Of a DNA stretch of 64,000 bases, positions 19,070 to 28,491 are shown piece after piece. Origin of the DNA: Chloroflexota bacterium (GTDB lineage: Bacteria > Chloroflexota > Dormibacteria > Dormibacterales > Dormibacteraceae); assembly GCA_005887685.1 (NCBI GenBank), contig VBHJ01000004.1:1-64000 (forward strand), read 5' to 3'. The notes under the pieces are model-generated. The model did no database searches, was not told where the DNA came from, and worked only from the letters and a program-made list of their open reading frames with translations. The position numbers and the translations under genes are program-made. The first letter of the stretch is position 1; each line of letters opens with the position of its first letter.

Positions 19070-21012
19070 GCGAAGACGGACTGCGTGGTGTACAGCTGTC
19101 GCTTCGCCGTGTAGGCGGTCGTCGCCGCGTCCGTCGGCATCGGCACCCACGGTGAGGCTGTGTCCTCGCGGATGGCGGTCACCTTGAAGATCCTGAACGT
19201 CTCCGCCGATTTGCCCTTCAGCTGCAGCCCGGGCAGCTCGTCGACCGCGATGAAGTCCGCGCACGCCTGGTATGTCGGCCAGCCGACCAGGACGTGAAAT
19301 GGGGGCGCGGCGCTACAGAAGCGGGCAGCAGTGTTGACCGTGTCACCGAGCGCCGTGTACTGGAGGCGGTCCTGGCTTCCCATGTTCCCGACCACGGCGG
19401 TTCCGGTGTTGATTCCGATGCCCCAGCCGATGGGCGGCAGTCCGCGTGCCGCCAGCTTGGCCTGCACCGAGGGCGCGCCGTTGATCAGGTCATAGGCGCA
19501 GCGGATCGCGAGCAGCGCGTGGTTCGGTTGCGCGAGGGGTGCATTCCACAGCGCCATGACTTCATCGCCCACGTACTTGTCGATGAGCCCGTCCCACCTG
19601 AGGATGAGCTTGCTCATCTCATCAAGGTAGTCCTGGATGACCGCGAGGACGTCGTCAGCGCGCATCGACTCGGCCATCGCCGTGAAGCCGCGGATGTCCA
19701 TGAACATGACGCTGAGGTCGCGACGTTCTCCGCGTGAGATCAGGTCGTCCACAGAGCGCGTCGCGGCAAGCTGGCGCGCGACCCGCGGATCGATGTAATG
19801 GCCGAAGATGCGCTCGACCTTGCGCCGCTCATGCTCCTCGAGCACGTAACGCGCCCCCAACGAAAACGTCGCCGCCAGCACGATCGCCATGGCCGCGTAG
19901 AGCGGATCAGCGAGATAGCCCTGCTGGCCGAGAACGTAGATGGCCACGTAGTAGGCGGTGAGGACGCCCGCGGTGAGCAGCATCCCGGCGCGGAAAGGCA
20001 GCAGGTAGACGATGAGACCGACGATGGCCGCGAGCAGCAGGATCGCCAGCTGTATCGAGACTGTCGGTTGGACTCTGAGGTACCTGTTATTGAGGATGGT
20101 GGTCATCGCATCACCCTGGATTCGGTAACCGTAGTTCTGGCTGTCGAGCATGCACTGCGGCCGGCCAGGAGAGCAAAAAGATCCGTCGTGCTTGAAAGCA
20201 ACGGCCTGCGAGTAGACGTCGCCGGCGTCGATGAGCTTCGTGCCGACGACCACGATGTGATTGGTGATCAGCGCGGGACGCGGACAGCTCTGGTTGTAGG
20301 CGTCGACGTACGCGCACGTTGGGCTCGATCCGCGTGTGAAGTTGACGAGCATCTGGTTGCCGACGAGCGGGATCCGGTGGCTGCCGAAAGTGGCTTCGGA
20401 ATTGCGCACCACGATGGGAGCGCTGATGCCACCGGCGAAGCGCAGCGCCAGGACGAATGCAGGTTCGTCGCTCTCGTTTTCCGGGCAGGTGGAGCTGGGG
20501 TCGGGGCGCAGCACCACCCCGCGAACCGTGTTGGCCTGGTCCGGAATGCCCAGCCCGCGCTCGCCCACCGCCGCGGCGACGGTCGAGAACTCGCCCTTCG
20601 GCGCGTCATCGACCGTGCACACCAGCACCACGTTCCCGGCGGCGCTGATCGCGTCCGTGAGCTGCTTGTCGGTGTTCTCACCCGTTTCGACGTCGCTGAA
20701 AGTCAGGTGGTCGAGCACGACGTCGAACAGGATCACCTTGGGGTGCAGGCTCGCCAGGTAGTTGATCACCCTCGCGTGGTAACCGTTGTTGAACGGATAC
20801 GCGCCAATGTCCTTTTGGCTGCGTGAGTCGATCTCGACGAAGCTGACCTGCGGGTCCGGCGCCGGCGCCGGAAAGAGCTGATCTTGCCCCGCTGCGAATG
20901 TGGGGTCGGTGATTCCGGTTTGTAGAAGGGCGATGACCAGAAAGCCGGCGACCAGGCCCGCGAGCACGAAGCGCCAGGCGAGGCGCCAGTCGCCTATGCG
21001 GTCGCGAACCAT
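19066..21012 (-). CDS. CHASE2 domain adenylate/guanylate cyclase (class III), second paralog
   Basis: PQVSFVEIDSRSQKDIGAYPFNNGYHARVINYLASLHPKVILFDVVLD...LSVMFMDIRGFTAMAESM...IDKYVGDEVMALWNAP. Confidence 0.9.
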   Translation of the reverse strand: MVRDRIGDWRLAWRFVLAGLVAGFLVIALLQTGITDPTFAAGQDQLFPAPAPDPQVSFVEIDSRSQKDIGAYPFNNGYHARVINYLASLHPKVILFDVVLDHLTFSDVETGENTDKQLTDAISAAGNVVLVCTVDDAPKGEFSTVAAAVGERGLGIPDQANTVRGVVLRPDPSSTCPENESDEPAFVLALRFAGGISAPIVVRNSEATFGSHRIPLVGNQMLVNFTRGSSPTCAYVDAYNQSCPRPALITNHIVVVGTKLIDAGDVYSQAVAFKHDGSFCSPGRPQCMLDSQNYGYRIQGDAMTTILNNRYLRVQPTVSIQLAILLLAAIVGLIVYLLPFRAGMLLTAGVLTAYYVAIYVLGQQGYLADPLYAAMAIVLAATFSLGARYVLEEHERRKVERIFGHYIDPRVARQLAATRSVDDLISRGERRDLSVMFMDIRGFTAMAESMRADDVLAVIQDYLDEMSKLILRWDGLIDKYVGDEVMALWNAPLAQPNHALLAIRCAYDLINGAPSVQAKLAARGLPPIGWGIGINTGTAVVGNMGSQDRLQYTALGDTVNTAARFCSAAPPFHVLVGWPTYQACADFIAVDELPGLQLKGKSAETFRIFKVTAIREDTASPWVPMPTDAATTAYTAKRQLYTTQSVFA

Positions 21013-21021
21013 GTCGCCGGT

Positions 21022-22266
21022 ATGTTAGGTGCGGTGACCTCAGCCGTCCCCGAATCCCGGCGCATGGTCTTTCTCTACATCGCGGCAGGGGCCGTTTTCG
21101 CGACCATCGCAGCGCGCGGCCTGACAGTTCCCCTGTATGCCCACGACCTGGGCGCGAGCCGGTTTGCGGTCGGCGCGCTGTTCTCCGTGGCCACGATCGC
21201 CGCGGCGATCCTCTCGCTGCCATCAGGCGTGCTGGTGGATCGCTTCGGCGCCCGCACGCTGCTGGGCATCTCGCTGGTGCTCACGGCCGTCTCGCAGGTC
21301 GCGACCGCGCTCACACCGAGCGTGGCTCCGCTGTTCCTGTGGCAGATCATCGGCGGTCTCGCTGCCGGCGCCCAACAGTCAGCCGTGTTCAGCGCGGTGA
21401 CCGAATCGGTGCCGAGGGGAAAGTTGGGACGCGCCATGGGATGGCTGACCCTTTCGATGCAGCTCGGCTTCACGCTGGGCCCGGCCCTCGCCGGCCTTGC
21501 GCTCCGTTGGATCGATGTGCGAACCGACATCGCGGTGACGACCGCGCTGCTCGTCTTCACCATCCCCGGTGCGCTGGCCACGAGCCGGACGCGTCAACAG
21601 ACCGGGCAGGGCTTTTCGCTGCGCGCTCCTCTGCGGGCCCTGGCCAAGCAGGCGGCGTTCACGCCGGTCGTCATCGGGCTGATCAGCGTGACCTTGATCT
21701 GGGGCACCTTTGGCGCCTTCATCCCCATCTTCGCGCGGGAAGGTCTCGGGCTCCAGAGCGCCCAGGTCGGCTACCTGCTTGCGCTGCAGGCGGTGTTCAA
21801 CGCCGGCTCACGACCGATCGCGGGCCGGCTGGTGGATCGGGCACGCCAGCGCTGGCCGATCGTCCTGACCGGCGTGATCGTCTGGTCGGCAGCCATGGTT
21901 GTGATCGGTCACCTCTCCGGGTTCCTGGCGCCGGCGATCGTGATCGCGATCGGAACGCCCTTCATGGCGGCGGCGTTCGTGGCGATCGGCGTGGTGTTCG
22001 GCGACCTCTCGAGCGCGTCCACTCGCGGTGTCACGATGGGGATCTACGGAACGGTTCTGTTCATCGGCCTTTCAGCGGGGCCGCTGATATTCGGCCCGAT
22101 CGTCCAGGGAGTCGGCTACGCGGCCGGGTTCACCGCGTGCGCGGCGGTTTCGGTGATTCTTGGGCTCGTGATGGCGGGAATGCAGGCGGCACCCCTGCGC
22201 CGGCGAAGCGCGCCAGCACCTCTCGGTGACTCGGAAACGCCAGGGGCGGCAACGCGTCAGGTGTGA
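21022..22266 (+). CDS. MFS transporter
   Basis: 12-TM-like pattern; LPSGVLVDRFGARTLLGISL...GRAMGWLTLSMQLGFTLGPALAG. Confidence 0.87.
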   Translation: MLGAVTSAVPESRRMVFLYIAAGAVFATIAARGLTVPLYAHDLGASRFAVGALFSVATIAAAILSLPSGVLVDRFGARTLLGISLVLTAVSQVATALTPSVAPLFLWQIIGGLAAGAQQSAVFSAVTESVPRGKLGRAMGWLTLSMQLGFTLGPALAGLALRWIDVRTDIAVTTALLVFTIPGALATSRTRQQTGQGFSLRAPLRALAKQAAFTPVVIGLISVTLIWGTFGAFIPIFAREGLGLQSAQVGYLLALQAVFNAGSRPIAGRLVDRARQRWPIVLTGVIVWSAAMVVIGHLSGFLAPAIVIAIGTPFMAAAFVAIGVVFGDLSSASTRGVTMGIYGTVLFIGLSAGPLIFGPIVQGVGYAAGFTACAAVSVILGLVMAGMQAAPLRRRSAPAPLGDSETPGAATRQV

Positions 22267-22681
22267 AAACCGCGACCTCGAGCATCTCGGGGCCCGGGCT
22301 GATCGAACCTCCATCGACGACTCGACCGCGGTACGCGATCCCGATGATGCTCGAGACGGACCGCTTTGCCACGTGATAGGTGCCGAGTAGGGCCGTCAAC
22401 TCGACGTCGGCGTTGATTTCCTCGCGACACTCGCGGATCGCGGCACTCGCGGGGTCTTCGTCGTGGTTGACGAACCCGCCGGGCAGGCACCACAGGCCGT
22501 ACCCAGGCTCGATGGCGCGACGGCCCAGCACGATGCCGCCCTGCGACTCGACGACCACCGCGGCCGCGACCTTCGGATCGCGCCACAGGACGAAGTCGTC
22601 GTTGGGACATGCCTCTACCTCACGTCCATCGAGCGTCCGCAAAACCAGCGCCGCGCCGCAGTTGACGCAGAAGTGGCCCAC
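22130..22681 (-). CDS. NUDIX hydrolase with N-terminal zinc ribbon
   Basis: FCVNCGAAL...ACPNDDFVLWRDPKVAAAVVVESQGGIVLGRR...GLWCLPGGFVNHDEDPASAAIRECREEINADV. Confidence 0.9.
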   Translation of the reverse strand: MGHFCVNCGAALVLRTLDGREVEACPNDDFVLWRDPKVAAAVVVESQGGIVLGRRAIEPGYGLWCLPGGFVNHDEDPASAAIRECREEINADVELTALLGTYHVAKRSVSSIIGIAYRGRVVDGGSISPGPEMLEVAVFTPDALPPLAFPSHREVLARFAGAGVPPAFPPSRAQESPKPPRTR

Positions 22682-22691
22682 CGAGCCGAGC

Positions 22692-23849
22692 TTAGACCGG
22701 TTCGGCCTCCGGCCTTGCCGCGTGAGGCTTGGGCGCCGGACCTTTCATGTCGGCGACGCGAACCTGGTTGCGGCCGCCCTGCTTGGCGGCATAAAGGGCC
22801 TGGTCGGCGCGGTCGATCAGCTGCGTGAAGAGCGCCGGATCATCGGTCGCCGCCACCCCGAGGCTGATCGTGAGCTTCAGACCTCCCGGAAAAGTGGCGG
22901 ACGCGACCTTGGCTCGAATGCGCTCGGCCAGGGTGCGCGCACCCGGCTCCGTCGTCTCATGGAGGATCAGCGCGAACTCCTCGCCGCCATAGCGCGCGCA
23001 GACGTCGGACTCGCGCGCTCCGGTTTTCAGGATCTGCGCGAGCTCTGCCAGGACAGCGTCGCCGTTCAGGTGGCCATATGTGTCGTTGACCTGCTTGAAG
23101 TGGTCCAGGTCGATCATCAAGAAGGCGATGGCGTTGTGGTGCCGCCGCGCTCGCTGCATCTCCTGGAGAAACTGCTGGGCCAGATGTCTGCGGTTGGGCA
23201 GCTTGGTGAGCTCGTCGGTTAGCGCGTTCTCCTCCTGGGCCTCGAAGAGTTGGGCGTGGCGGATGGCGATCGCGGCTTGGGAGGCCACCCCGTTCAGCAG
23301 GTCGGCCTGGTCCTCGGACAGCTCCCGCCAGGCGTTGAGGTAGAGCTCCATGGCACCCATGAGCTGCCCCGACCGCTGGATGGGAACCACCAGGACGTGT
23401 TGGGGGTGGCCGCCGCTGTCCAGGCCCGGCGCGGTGTGCTCGTCGAGCTTGACGACCAGCGGCCGCATCGCGGAGAGGGCCGAGCTGAGCGGTTCCTCGT
23501 CGATCTTTCGCATGCCGCCGCGCGCGCGGGTGGTGAGGTTGTAGGAGGCCTCGCGGTACATTTCGGCCCTGCCTGTTCGCACGAGGTACATGGCGCCGGC
23601 GACAGCGCCCATGATCCGGCCGGCATGGGTCAGGGCGACGTTCAGCACCTCTTCCAGGGCGAGCGAGGAGTTGACCGCGGAGGCGATCGCGAGCAGGAGC
23701 GCGGCCCGATCGCGGGCTCCGCTCTCGTCGGCCAGCGCGGCTTCGAGCTCGCGGGTCGTGCCTCGATTTCGCATGAGGGACACGGTCAGCAGGATGAAGG
23801 CCGCGACTAGAAGGACCGAGGTGATCAGGAGTACGGCGGCGAGATCCAA
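22692..23849 (-). CDS. GAF + GGDEF diguanylate cyclase
   Basis: FLMIDLDHFKQVNDTYGHLNGDAVLAELAQILKTGARESDVCARYGGEEFALIL. Confidence 0.94.
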   Translation of the reverse strand: MDLAAVLLITSVLLVAAFILLTVSLMRNRGTTRELEAALADESGARDRAALLLAIASAVNSSLALEEVLNVALTHAGRIMGAVAGAMYLVRTGRAEMYREASYNLTTRARGGMRKIDEEPLSSALSAMRPLVVKLDEHTAPGLDSGGHPQHVLVVPIQRSGQLMGAMELYLNAWRELSEDQADLLNGVASQAAIAIRHAQLFEAQEENALTDELTKLPNRRHLAQQFLQEMQRARRHHNAIAFLMIDLDHFKQVNDTYGHLNGDAVLAELAQILKTGARESDVCARYGGEEFALILHETTEPGARTLAERIRAKVASATFPGGLKLTISLGVAATDDPALFTQLIDRADQALYAAKQGGRNQVRVADMKGPAPKPHAARPEAEPV

Positions 23850-23920
23850 GAGTCACTCCTATGGGGGCCGGAAGTTGCCATAGGTTAACGCGGCAAACTT
23901 GGAGTTGGTTCTATCAGAGC

Positions 23921-23947
23921 GCGGGGGAGGACAGACGTCCTCCCCGC
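23921..23947 (+). repeat. Partial copy of the bipartite element (GC hairpin half)
   Basis: agagc|gcgggggaggacagacgtcctccccgc|gaaaccccatccctcc resembles gcgggggaagcaggcctcccccgcggaaccccctccg. Confidence 0.5.
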
Positions 23948-24049
23948 GAAACCCCATCCCTCCCCAGGCGCGCCGGGAGGCGCCTGGTAAGCAAGGCCCC
24001 ACTCCCGTCCACCAGCCAGGGTGTCCGTGCGGGATATACTCGGCCCGAT

Positions 24050-24832
24050 CTGGAGCCCCTTTCTTTCGACGATCTCCCCCTCGGCGGCGAGTGGACGACG
24101 CGCCGCCGCACCGTCTCCGACGCTGAGATAGCACTGTTCGCCGGCGTCGCCGGCGACCTCTCCCCGCTCACCATCGAGGCGCAGGGAGACGGCCGCCGTC
24201 CCGCGCCGCCCGCGCTGGTGGTCGCCATGGCGGTCGGCCTGGGCTCGATCGACACGCCCGTGCCGGCGGTCGCCGAGTGGGAGTGGCTGAACTGGAAGTT
24301 CCCCCGTCCGGTGCACGCCGGGGACACCATCTACGCCCGCTGGACCCTCACCCAGAAGCGACCGCCCGCCAGCGGTGCGCCGTCCGCCATCATCGTCTGG
24401 CGAGTCGACGTCCACACCCTCGACGGCGCTCTTTGCGCCGAGGGCGAGATAGGCGCCAAGGTCAAGCGCGGGGTGACCGCGGAGCGCCCCCGCCCGTCAT
24501 CCCCCGAGCAGCCGGCCGCGCCCAGCGCTCCACGGCGCCGGCGACGCCGCCCAAGGGCCAACGGGACGCTGCCCGAGCCGCCGGCGGTGGCCGCCCCACC
24601 CGCAGCCGCCGCCAAGCCAGAGCGAACCTCCGGGCCCTCCCGAAGGCGACGCCGCCGGCGTCCGTCAGGCTCCAGCGCACGCGAGGAGGAGCATGAGCCC
24701 CGAGCGGCGCATGTGCCGGAGACGACCGCGGCCCCATCCACCGCGCCCGCTCCCGCCACCCCGGCGCGGCCGGCCGGCCGATCCGGTCTGGGCGGCGTGC
24801 TGAGGCGCCTGCGGAGGCCGACGCAGACCTAG
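24050..24832 (+). CDS. MaoC-like hotdog domain protein with Arg/Pro/Ala-rich C-terminal tail
   Basis: LEPLSFDDLPLGGEWTTRRRTVSDAEIALFAGVAGDLSPLTIEA...FPRPVHAGDTIYARWTLTQKR; then PRRRRRRPRANG and PSRRRRRRRPSG tail. Start uncertain. Confidence 0.65.
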   Translation: MEPLSFDDLPLGGEWTTRRRTVSDAEIALFAGVAGDLSPLTIEAQGDGRRPAPPALVVAMAVGLGSIDTPVPAVAEWEWLNWKFPRPVHAGDTIYARWTLTQKRPPASGAPSAIIVWRVDVHTLDGALCAEGEIGAKVKRGVTAERPRPSSPEQPAAPSAPRRRRRRPRANGTLPEPPAVAAPPAAAAKPERTSGPSRRRRRRRPSGSSAREEEHEPRAAHVPETTAAPSTAPAPATPARPAGRSGLGGVLRRLRRPTQT

Positions 24833-25698
24833 GCCGGAACTTCGAGCGCTTCGAGGTACTCGATGACGCGGCGGGTGAGCTGGGTCGGAGTCGATGCGCC
24901 GCTGGTCACGCCGACCTTCGTCGCGCCCTTGAACCAGGCCAGGTCCAGGTCCTCCATCCGGTCGACCAGGTAGGCCGGCTTGTGGCCCAGCTTCTTGACC
25001 ACCTCGACAAGGCGCAGTGAGTTGGAAGAACGCGTGCTGCCAACCACGATCACCAGGTCGACCTCTTTGGCCGCCTCGACCGCCGCCTCCTGGCGCTCCT
25101 GAGTCGCGCGGCAGATCTCGTTGTGGACCTCGGCCTGCGGGTACCGCGCCTTGACCTTGCCGATCAGGTCCTCGGTGTCCCAGACCGAGAGGGTCGTCTG
25201 GCAAGTGACGGCGATGCGGTCGCCCTTGAGCTCCAGCGCGTCGATGTCTTCGGGCTCCTGGACGAGGTACACGTTGCCCGGCGCCTCCCCCACCACGCCC
25301 TCGGGCTCGGGATGTCCCTTGCGGCCGATGTACACGACCTCGTATCCCTTGCGGGCAAGGTCGGCGACGAGCTCGTGGGTCCGGACGACGTCCGAGCACG
25401 TGGCGTCCACCGGCGTCAGGCCGAGCTCGATCGCGCGCTGCTTGACCTGCGGCGAGACGCCATGCGCGGTGAAGATGACGGTGCCGTCCTTGATCTGTTC
25501 GAGGCCGGCCAGCCGGTTGGGCTGATCGACCAGCTCGATGCCCTGCCGCTGCAGGTCGTCGGTGGCGTGCGTGTTGTGGACCAGCATGCCCAGCATGTGC
25601 ACGGGTCCTTGCGTCTCCTCTCGCACGCGCTTGGCGATGCGGAACGCGTCCACCACCCCATGGCAGTACCCCCGCGGCGTGATCTTCAGGACCTGCAT
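24829..25698 (-). CDS. ispH: 4-hydroxy-3-methylbut-2-enyl diphosphate reductase
   Basis: ITPRGYCHGVVDAFRIAKR...MLGMLVHNTHATDDLQRQGIEL...FTAHGVSP...VDATCSDVVRTHEL...VGSTRSSNSLRLVEV. Confidence 0.94.
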   Translation of the reverse strand: MQVLKITPRGYCHGVVDAFRIAKRVREETQGPVHMLGMLVHNTHATDDLQRQGIELVDQPNRLAGLEQIKDGTVIFTAHGVSPQVKQRAIELGLTPVDATCSDVVRTHELVADLARKGYEVVYIGRKGHPEPEGVVGEAPGNVYLVQEPEDIDALELKGDRIAVTCQTTLSVWDTEDLIGKVKARYPQAEVHNEICRATQERQEAAVEAAKEVDLVIVVGSTRSSNSLRLVEVVKKLGHKPAYLVDRMEDLDLAWFKGATKVGVTSGASTPTQLTRRVIEYLEALEVPA

Positions 25699-25725
25699 CG
25701 CGGTTCCGAGTCTACGAGAGGCGCC

Positions 25726-26532
25726 CTAGCTGATCCCCGCAAACAGGTCCGGTTCAGGCAGGTCTGAGCCGGCCTTGCCGCGCACGAGCTGGTAGTACTC
25801 CGTTCCAAACGCCAGCTCGTAGATCTGGCTCGCCATGGTTGCGAACCACGAGTTCGGATCGTTCTGGCTGACGTGAGCGCGAAATGCGTCGCGCTTGCGC
25901 TCGACGTAGTCGTGGACGTCGATCTTCGTCGTGACAAGCTCGTCTGGAGTGCCCGCGATGCGCATGTTTCCGCTCATCGCGCGCTGAGCGTCCTCCGGCA
26001 TCTGCTTGACGAACGCCTCCATCATCGACCGCGGTATCGCGGTGTAGTAGAGCTTTTTCGGCTGCAGCCCCTCTCGCTCCAGCATGTCGAGGGCGGCATT
26101 GGTCACGAAGTGCGCCTTGATGTGGTCGGGGTGTCCGTACACTCCGTCCTCCGCATAGGTCACCACCACATCGGGGCGCTCTTCGCGGATGAAGACGGCA
26201 AGCCGGCCCGCCGCCTCATCGAGCGGCGCCTGGTGGAACGAGCGCGGGTCCTTGTTGTCTGCGGTGTCGACCATCCCGGAGTCGCGGTAACCGAGGAACT
26301 CCTGACGGTCGACCCCGAGGATCTCGCCCGCCGCCTTCAGCTCCTCCGTCCGGATGTCGCCAAGGCGAGGCCGCGACGCCGCCTCGTCCATGTTGTAGAT
26401 CTCGCCGGCTTCGCCACGGGTCGCCGTGATGTTCACCACGCGATGCCCATGTGCCTTGGCCTTCATCATCACGCCGCCTGTCGAGATGGCCTCGTCGTCA
26501 GGGTGCGCGTGGACCAGGAGCAGCGTGCCCAT
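25726..26532 (-). CDS. PIG-L (LmbE/MshB/Mca-like) deacetylase
   Basis: LLVHAHPDDEAISTGGVMMKAKAHGHRVVNITATRGEAGEIYN...VVVTYAEDGVYGHPDHIKAH. Confidence 0.9.
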   Translation of the reverse strand: MGTLLLVHAHPDDEAISTGGVMMKAKAHGHRVVNITATRGEAGEIYNMDEAASRPRLGDIRTEELKAAGEILGVDRQEFLGYRDSGMVDTADNKDPRSFHQAPLDEAAGRLAVFIREERPDVVVTYAEDGVYGHPDHIKAHFVTNAALDMLEREGLQPKKLYYTAIPRSMMEAFVKQMPEDAQRAMSGNMRIAGTPDELVTTKIDVHDYVERKRDAFRAHVSQNDPNSWFATMASQIYELAFGTEYYQLVRGKAGSDLPEPDLFAGIS

Positions 26533-27276
26533 CTAATGGAGCAACGCGTCGGCGAGCTTTTGGATTCCACCGTGGCCCGGGCCGGGTATCGTCTGGTCGG
26601 CGGCGGCGATCACTTCCGGAGCCGACCCTTCGACCGCGATGCCGAGGCCGGCCCACGCAATCATCGATGCGTCGTTGCGGCCGTCGCCCACGGCAACCAC
26701 CTCGCCTTGCGACACGCCGAGGCGGTCCGCAAGAAAACGCAGCGCAGACGCCTTGTCGCTCTCGACGCTCGTGAACTCGATGTACTGCGGCACCGATGTC
26801 GCCGCGTTCAGCCGCCCTGCCCAGCGGTCTCGAACATCGGGCAGGAGTGTCTCCGCCTTTTGCGCCGAGGTCACGATGACAACCTTGGGCGTGGTCGGAC
26901 CCATCGCCTTGTCCAGGTCGCCCACGACGTGGATCTCCATGCCGGCGTGGTCCGCGTACTGGTGCGCCTCGGGTCGGTCACGCTCGACGATCAGCTGGTC
27001 ATCGCGGTACGCCTGCACATGCAGGTCTCGCTCGCGCGCGTAGCGGACCACTTCCATCGCCAGATCGTGCTCGACACCGTGATCGAGCATGACTGCGCCG
27101 TCCAGCGTGCGGACCTCCGCGCCCTGGTAGCAGATGATCGGGCCCGGCAGGCCGAGGCGTTTCACCCAGGGCACTGCGCCGGGAAAGGGCCGACCGGTGC
27201 AGGCGACCGCCATGACGCCGGCGGACACGATGTGACTCAGAGCTTCGACGTCGCGCGGGTCGAGGTTCAGCTTCAT
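26533..27276 (-). CDS. HAD-superfamily Cof-like hydrolase (N-terminus may extend upstream)
   Basis: ICYQGAEVRTLDGAVMLDHGV...KASALRFLADRLGVSQGEVVAVGDGRNDASMIAWAGLGIAVEGSAPEV. Confidence 0.85.
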   Translation of the reverse strand: MKLNLDPRDVEALSHIVSAGVMAVACTGRPFPGAVPWVKRLGLPGPIICYQGAEVRTLDGAVMLDHGVEHDLAMEVVRYARERDLHVQAYRDDQLIVERDRPEAHQYADHAGMEIHVVGDLDKAMGPTTPKVVIVTSAQKAETLLPDVRDRWAGRLNAATSVPQYIEFTSVESDKASALRFLADRLGVSQGEVVAVGDGRNDASMIAWAGLGIAVEGSAPEVIAAADQTIPGPGHGGIQKLADALLH

Positions 27277-27332
27277 GTCCAGGATCGTGCCGTCCAGGTC
27301 CAGCGCAAGCAGCCTGTAACGAAGGGCCAGAG

Positions 27333-28283
27333 CTATCGCTTGGCCTCGGGGTTGACCAGGTTCGGCGGGCGGCCCCCGCGCACCGCGGTCGCCATGTTGC
27401 GCGCGGCCATGGCGGACATCTCAGAGCGGGTTCGCACGGTGGCGCTCGCGATGTGCGGCGCGAGCACCACGTTGGGCATTGGAATGAGATGAGGATGAAC
27501 CGCGGGCTCGCGCTCGTAGACGTCAAGGCCCGCACCGGCCAGCTTGCGCGCTTTCAGCGCTTCCACCAGAGCGGCCTCGTCGACGACCGGACCGCGCGAC
27601 GTGTTGATCAGGATGGCGTTCCTTTTCATCGCGTTGAACTGCGCGGTGCTGAGGAGATGGAGCGTCTCCTTGGTCAAAGGCACGTGGACCGAGATGAAAT
27701 CAGACTCGGCGATCAGCCGATCCAGGCTCGAGCGCGTGGCGTTCAGCTGCTGCTCTGCCTCCGGCGGGAGCGGCTGTGGATCGTAATACAGGACCCGCAT
27801 GTTGAAGCCTTTCGCGCGGTGAGCCACGCCGCGTCCGATTCGCCCGATGCCGATGATGCCAAGCGTCGCACCGTACACGTCCTGGCCGAGCATCATGTCG
27901 ATCGCCCAGCCGTGGAAGCCCGCGCTGCGCGTGAAGTTGTCCGCCTCGACAACCCGACGTGCCGTCGCCATCAAGAGGGTGAAGGCGAAGTCGGCCGTCG
28001 CGTCATCGAGAACTCCTGGCGTGTTGGTCACCATCACCTTGTGCGCGGTGGCGGCCGCAACGTCGATGTTGTCGAAGCCGACCGCGACGTTGCTCACGCA
28101 CCTGAGGCCCGGGCTCGACAGCACCGCTTCGCGGATCGGGTCCATCAGCTGGCTCACGATCCCGATGCAGCCTTCCGCGGCCTGGCGGATGTTCGCCTCG
28201 TCGAGCGGGCGGCCGGGCGGATAGGAGATGACTTCCGCGGCCTCGGCGAGTATGGCGGGACCTGGGTCGAGGATCGGATGCAT
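27333..28283 (-). CDS. D-isomer-specific 2-hydroxyacid dehydrogenase
   Basis: VTNTPGVLDDATADFAFTLLMATARRVVE...ATLGIIGIGRIGRGVAHRAKGF...INTSRGPVVDEAALVEALK...GAGLDVYEREP. N-terminal start approximate. Confidence 0.9.
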   Translation of the reverse strand: MHPILDPGPAILAEAAEVISYPPGRPLDEANIRQAAEGCIGIVSQLMDPIREAVLSSPGLRCVSNVAVGFDNIDVAAATAHKVMVTNTPGVLDDATADFAFTLLMATARRVVEADNFTRSAGFHGWAIDMMLGQDVYGATLGIIGIGRIGRGVAHRAKGFNMRVLYYDPQPLPPEAEQQLNATRSSLDRLIAESDFISVHVPLTKETLHLLSTAQFNAMKRNAILINTSRGPVVDEAALVEALKARKLAGAGLDVYEREPAVHPHLIPMPNVVLAPHIASATVRTRSEMSAMAARNMATAVRGGRPPNLVNPEAKR

Positions 28284-28491
28284 CAGCAAAACTCGAGACC
28301 GCCCGGGCGTGCTCACGGCCGGAGACCTCGTCGAGAGATTCGGTGCACAGGTGGCTGAGATGCTAGGCGCGGGCGAGCACCGGAGCGAGCGCATCCGTCG
28401 ATGCGTGAGCGAGGAGCGCAGCCCGCAACGACGCAGATGGGCCGCATGGGCGCCGAAGATCCGGCGAGGGGCTCCGGCCGGGAGCGCGTGC

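Noticed and set aside
25873-27492. 539-aa + strand ORF
   Set aside because: Antisense to PIG-L deacetylase and HAD hydrolase, which have clear motifs; Arg/His/Val-rich shadow translation.
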